DNA of 7,148 bases, taken from Campylobacterales bacterium (GTDB taxonomy: Bacteria > Campylobacterota > Campylobacteria > Campylobacterales > JALSKU01). The translations under genes were made by a program, and so were the position numbers. This document shows positions 4,012-7,148 of this stretch, one piece after another; positions within the stretch are counted from its first letter, which is position 1; the number at the start of each line of letters is the position of its first letter. Below the pieces are notes generated by a model, which had not been told where the DNA came from, ran no database searches, and saw nothing but the letters and a program-made list of their open reading frames with translations. The stretch lies in the NCBI GenBank assembly GCA_027038335.1, contig JALVWI010000289.1:1-7148 (forward strand). The letters run 5' to 3'.

Positions 4012-6601
4012 GGTTCGTATTCACGAAATTGCCAAGGAATTAGGCATGAAAAGCAAAGAAGTTGTAGAAAGTGCAAAAGACCTCGGCATAGAAGCCAAAT
4101 CGGCAAATAGTGCGGTAACACCTGAAGTTGCTGAAAGACTGGTAAATTTTATTATGAGTGGGGATAGGGGTGAAGCACCTGAGATAAAAGAGGAACTTCC
4201 ACAACAAAAAGAGGAAAAAGCACCTGAAAAAGAAAAGAAAAAGAGAGAAAAAACTCAGTCTAAAACCAAACCTAAAAAAGAAAAAGTAGTCAAAAAGGTT
4301 TCCAAAGAAGAAGAAAGTACAAAATCACCTAAAGAAACTGAAATTAAATCTGAAGTAGAAATCAAAACTCCTACTAAAGATACAGAACAAGAAGAAAAAC
4401 CAAAAGAAACTTTAGCAACTGCAAGTATCAAAAAAAGAAGAGGCTTTGTAATAGTTAAAAAGAAAAAACCAAAAGTAGAAAAAACTTCTAAATCATCTAA
4501 AAAAGTTACAGACTTTGAAATGCCAAAAGCATTTGAAGATGCAACAAAAAAGAAGAAAAAAAGTAAGAAGATTAAAAAAAGCAGTACAAGGAAAGATGAC
4601 TCTGCTCAAATAGATATATTGGCCAATAGAGAATTGAGTGATGTTAAACTTGATTTGATTGATGATATGGTAGTACTTCCTGACTTTACTGTCAAACAAG
4701 AAGAAACCAAACAAAAAAGAACAAAAGCTTACGATCCAAATCAAGTAAAAACTGTTAAAAAACCATCATTTATACAACATGGTATTCAAAGAAGTACAAA
4801 AAAAAGACGAAGAAGAAGAACAGAAGCAAAGGTTGAAGATATCAAAACTATAAATATACCACAAGAGATAAGAGTCTATGAGTTTGCAGAAAAACTTTCA
4901 AAAAAACCAAGCGATATTATAAAAGCTCTATTTACTCTTGGCGTTATGGTTACTAAAAATGACTTTTTGGATAAAGATGCTATAGAAATTTTAAGTGAAG
5001 AATTTGAAATAGATGTAAATATTACCAATCCGGTTGATGAATTTGATTATGAAAAGATTTATGATGAGGGTGAACTTTCCAAATTTGTTTCAAGACCTCC
5101 GATCATAACCATAATGGGTCATGTCGATCATGGTAAAACTTCACTTTTGGATAAGATTAGAAAAACAAATGTAACCGGAGGCGAACACGGAGGAATTACT
5201 CAGCATATAGGAGCTTACACAGTAGAAAAAGATAATAAAAAGATAACTTTTATAGATACTCCCGGACATGAAGCTTTTACTCAAATGAGATCTCGCGGTG
5301 CTCAAGTAACTGATATAGCTGTCATAGTTGTAGCAGCAGATGACGGTGTAAAACCTCAAACAAAAGAGTCCATATCTCATGCCAAAGCAGCAGGCATTCC
5401 TTTTATCGTAGCAATAAACAAGATAGATAAACCCACAGCCAATCCAGACATGGTAAAGTCAGGTCTTGCTGAACTTGATGTAACACCGGTTGAATGGGGT
5501 GGAGAGTATGAATTTGTAAATGTATCAGCCAAATCAGGAGAAGGTATAGATGATCTTCTTGAAGTTTTACTTTTACAAGCTGAAATACTTGAACTAAAAG
5601 CCAATCCTGATGCTTATGCAAAAACTATTGTTATAGAAAGTAAACTAGAAAAAGGCAGAGGTCCCGTAGCTACTATCATCTCTAAAAACGGTACTTTAAA
5701 AATAGGAGACAATATAGTCTCAGGAAGTGCTTTTGGTAAAGTAAGAGCATTGATAGACTATAACGGTAAAAATATCAAAGATATAAAACCGGGTGAAACA
5801 GGAGTTGTAGTCGGGCTAAACCATATAGCAAATGCCGGAGAAAAACTTTTTTCAACTCCTGATGAAAAAACAGCTAGAGAATTTGCAAACAAAAGAGCTG
5901 AGTATGAAAGACAAAAAGAGTTATCAAAAAGTACAAAAGTTTCTCTTGAAGAGTTAACAGCACAAATTGCTTCGGGCAAATTAAAATCTCTTCCACTTAT
6001 CATAAAAACAGATGCCCTTGGAAGTTTAGAAGCTATCAAAGGAAGCCTAGAAAAACTTAAGAATGAAGAAGTTAAAGTTGATATCATACATAGTGATGTC
6101 GGCGGTATCACACAAAGCGACATAGCTTTAGCAAAAGCAAGTGAAAATTGTATCATTATGGGATTTAATATAAGACCTACAGGTTCAGTCAAAGAGGAAG
6201 CAAAAAAACTAGACATTGAGATAAAAACTTATAATGTCATTTATGATATGATCGATGATGTAAAAGCACTTCTTGGCGGTCTATTGTCACCGATAGTAAA
6301 AGAAGAAGCTTTGGGTCAAGCTGAAGTAAGAGATGTATTTATGGTGCCTAAAGTCGGTGCGATAGCAGGATGTATTGTAACAGACGGCACTATCAATAGA
6401 GGTGTCAGCGTGAGGGTTATCAGAAACGGAATAGTTATCTATGAAGGTGAGATTTCATCTCTTAAACGATTTAAAGATGATGTAAAAGAAGTAGCAAAAG
6501 GATATGAGTGTGGTATAGGCATAGAGGGCTATAATGATATAAAAGTAGGTGATTATCTTGAAAGCTTTAAGAAAGTAGAAGAGAAGGCAAAATTTGAATA
6601 A
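4004..6601 (+). CDS. infB: Translation initiation factor IF2
   Basis: GTPase that brings fMet-tRNA to the 30S subunit and promotes 50S joining. The 865-residue product starts MDKVRIHEIAKELG, the standard IF2 N-terminus. In order: a first IF2_N helical domain (about 1-50); a long Lys/Glu-rich, low-complexity linker (about 55-283) with basic runs such as KKRRRRR; a second IF2_N domain (about 284-340); and the G domain with GHVDHGKT (372-379), DTPGH (418-422), NKID (472-475) and SAK (508-510). Beta-barrel domain II, domain III and the fMet-tRNA-binding C-terminal barrel follow, ending with GYECGIGIEGYND (C836). H422 is the catalytic-type His after DTPG. The length is close to Campylobacter IF2. 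The gene overlaps ylxR and rbfA by 8 bases each. Besides read-through from upstream, the -10 at 3741-3749 may drive it. Confidence 0.98.
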   Translation: MDKVRIHEIAKELGMKSKEVVESAKDLGIEAKSANSAVTPEVAERLVNFIMSGDRGEAPEIKEELPQQKEEKAPEKEKKKREKTQSKTKPKKEKVVKKVSKEEESTKSPKETEIKSEVEIKTPTKDTEQEEKPKETLATASIKKRRGFVIVKKKKPKVEKTSKSSKKVTDFEMPKAFEDATKKKKKSKKIKKSSTRKDDSAQIDILANRELSDVKLDLIDDMVVLPDFTVKQEETKQKRTKAYDPNQVKTVKKPSFIQHGIQRSTKKRRRRRTEAKVEDIKTINIPQEIRVYEFAEKLSKKPSDIIKALFTLGVMVTKNDFLDKDAIEILSEEFEIDVNITNPVDEFDYEKIYDEGELSKFVSRPPIITIMGHVDHGKTSLLDKIRKTNVTGGEHGGITQHIGAYTVEKDNKKITFIDTPGHEAFTQMRSRGAQVTDIAVIVVAADDGVKPQTKESISHAKAAGIPFIVAINKIDKPTANPDMVKSGLAELDVTPVEWGGEYEFVNVSAKSGEGIDDLLEVLLLQAEILELKANPDAYAKTIVIESKLEKGRGPVATIISKNGTLKIGDNIVSGSAFGKVRALIDYNGKNIKDIKPGETGVVVGLNHIANAGEKLFSTPDEKTAREFANKRAEYERQKELSKSTKVSLEELTAQIASGKLKSLPLIIKTDALGSLEAIKGSLEKLKNEEVKVDIIHSDVGGITQSDIALAKASENCIIMGFNIRPTGSVKEEAKKLDIEIKTYNVIYDMIDDVKALLGGLLSPIVKEEALGQAEVRDVFMVPKVGAIAGCIVTDGTINRGVSVRVIRNGIVIYEGEISSLKRFKDDVKEVAKGYECGIGIEGYNDIKVGDYLESFKKVEEKAKFE
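6581..6587 (+). promoter_or_regulatory. Ribosome binding site that sets the rbfA start
   Basis: GAGAAGG near the end of infB lies six bases before the TTG at 6594. No ATG is in frame nearby, and the GTG at 6604 is out of frame. This supports the TTG start. Confidence 0.7.
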
Positions 6602-6950
6602 AAGTGTCAAGCTCAAAAGAACAGAAAGTATTTTAAGAGAAATCATTTCAGAAGCTTTGGCAACACTAAATGATGGGGTTTTAAAATCTTTAATTGTCAC
6701 AGAAGTTGACTGCAAAAGAGGTAAATATGATGCTGATGTTTATCTAGATCAAAGTTTTTATAATGATGAAGAAAAAACCTATATACTCAAACATTTAAAA
6801 AAAGTAAGGGGTTATCTTGAAAATTATACTCTTCAAAATGAAGGATGGTTTAGATGCCCTAAGTTTCATTTTAAATTTGATAACAAATTACAAAAAAAAC
6901 AAAAAACTGAAGAATTATTTGCTAAAATTGAAAAAGAGTTAAATAAATGA
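6594..6950 (+). CDS. rbfA: 30S ribosome-binding factor RbfA
   Basis: Small KH-like protein that binds the immature 30S subunit near the 5' end of 16S rRNA and helps it mature. The 118-residue length is normal. Family features are the N-terminal helix with R9-T-E-S-I-L-R, the conserved strand around TEVDCKRGKYDADVYL (36-51), and the late strand CPKFHFKFDN, which corresponds to the usual P-x-L-x-F-x-x-D segment. The tail after about residue 98 is Lys/Glu-rich and probably flexible. The start is a TTG that overlaps the infB stop by 8 bases, and translation is probably coupled to infB. The stop overlaps the next start as ATGA. The order infB-rbfA-rimP places initiation and 30S maturation factors together; in many other bacteria rimP lies upstream of infB, so having it after rbfA fits Campylobacterota. 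Confidence 0.93.
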   Translation: MNKSVKLKRTESILREIISEALATLNDGVLKSLIVTEVDCKRGKYDADVYLDQSFYNDEEKTYILKHLKKVRGYLENYTLQNEGWFRCPKFHFKFDNKLQKKQKTEELFAKIEKELNK

Positions 6951-7148
6951 TAGATATAGATACACTAAAGGCTATATTGGAAGATAACGGTGTAAAACTT
7001 TATGATACTGAGTTGGTTGAAGAGAATGAACAAAAAATTTATAGAATTTATATAACTTCCGATACTACAGTAACTCTTGATAAGTGTGCAGAAATTTCTC
7101 ATATCATTTCACCTATCATTGATACTGATCCCCCTACAAGTGATCCTT
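6947..7148 (+). CDS. rimP: Ribosome maturation factor RimP, 5' part (cut by window end)
   Basis: The first 67 codons of RimP, a cytoplasmic factor for 30S maturation, open at the window edge. The N-terminus MIDIDTLKAILEDNGV and the segments ELVEENEQKIYRIYI, TLDKCAEISHIISPIID and DPP follow the RimP N-terminal domain pattern: E-x-x-x-E-N, a strand, a 'V-x-L-D-x-C' helix start, then D-P. About half of a typical 140-150 residue protein is missing to the right. The ATG overlaps the rbfA stop by four bases (ATGA), and AAAAGAG at 6932-6938 lies eight bases upstream, so it is translated from the same transcript. Similarity to my recollection of the Campylobacter protein is clear along the visible length. 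Confidence 0.88.
   Translation, partial: MIDIDTLKAILEDNGVKLYDTELVEENEQKIYRIYITSDTTVTLDKCAEISHIISPIIDTDPPTSDP

Noticed and set aside
5177..5193. Two GGAGG motifs inside infB as internal ribosome binding sites
   Set aside because: They encode the conserved Gly-Gly residues of GGEHGG in the G domain, and no start codon at suitable spacing would give a sensible protein.
5758..6216. 152-codon open frame on the minus strand inside infB
   Set aside because: It lies wholly within a certain gene, has no family features, and reads as Ser/Leu/Phe-rich shadow of the infB codons. The other minus-strand frames are rejected likewise.
1..7148. Mobile element, CRISPR array, tRNA/rRNA gene or horizontally acquired island
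   Set aside because: No terminal repeats, transposase-like frames, spaced repeats or RNA gene signatures were seen; gene order and base composition are uniform and typical of the core genome.

Overview
The window is an AT-rich, gene-dense stretch with every gene on the + strand. The order is M23 peptidase, lpxC, a short TsaB-like protein, thrB, a YlxR/DUF448 protein, infB, rbfA, rimP. As I recall it, this order is typical of Campylobacterota (Campylobacter, Helicobacter, Sulfurimonas, Arcobacter). The low GC, Lys/Ile/Asn-rich proteins and shortened TsaB fit that phylum. I cannot name a genus; a free-living Sulfurimonas/Sulfurovum-like organism is a guess.

Left part (1-2397), cell envelope: a membrane-anchored peptidoglycan endopeptidase of family M23, then, after a 101-base gap, LpxC, the committed step of lipid A synthesis. 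That gap is the only sizeable non-coding stretch. It holds a plausible promoter, a 6-N11-6 inverted repeat just downstream of it, and a clear Shine-Dalgarno site that places the lpxC start at a TTG (1513), not at the upstream ATG (1462).

Middle part (2394-4011): the TsaB-like protein (partner of TsaD in tRNA t6A synthesis), homoserine kinase ThrB and YlxR, packed with gaps of 4-9 bases. The start of the TsaB-like gene is odd. Its conserved first strand is encoded upstream of any ATG, GTG or TTG, and the same bases form an 8-bp hairpin followed by five T residues.

Right part (4004-7148), translation initiation and 30S maturation: IF2, RbfA and the first 67 codons of RimP, linked by overlaps of 8 and 4 bases. 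A perfect extended -10 (TGATATAAT) overlaps the ylxR start codon and could give infB-rbfA-rimP its own promoter.

Overall this is a conserved housekeeping region. I see no mobile element, CRISPR array, RNA gene or unknown multi-gene system. The points worth a second look are regulatory: the lpxC/tsaB junction, the internal promoter, the lpxC upstream repeats and the non-ATG starts.
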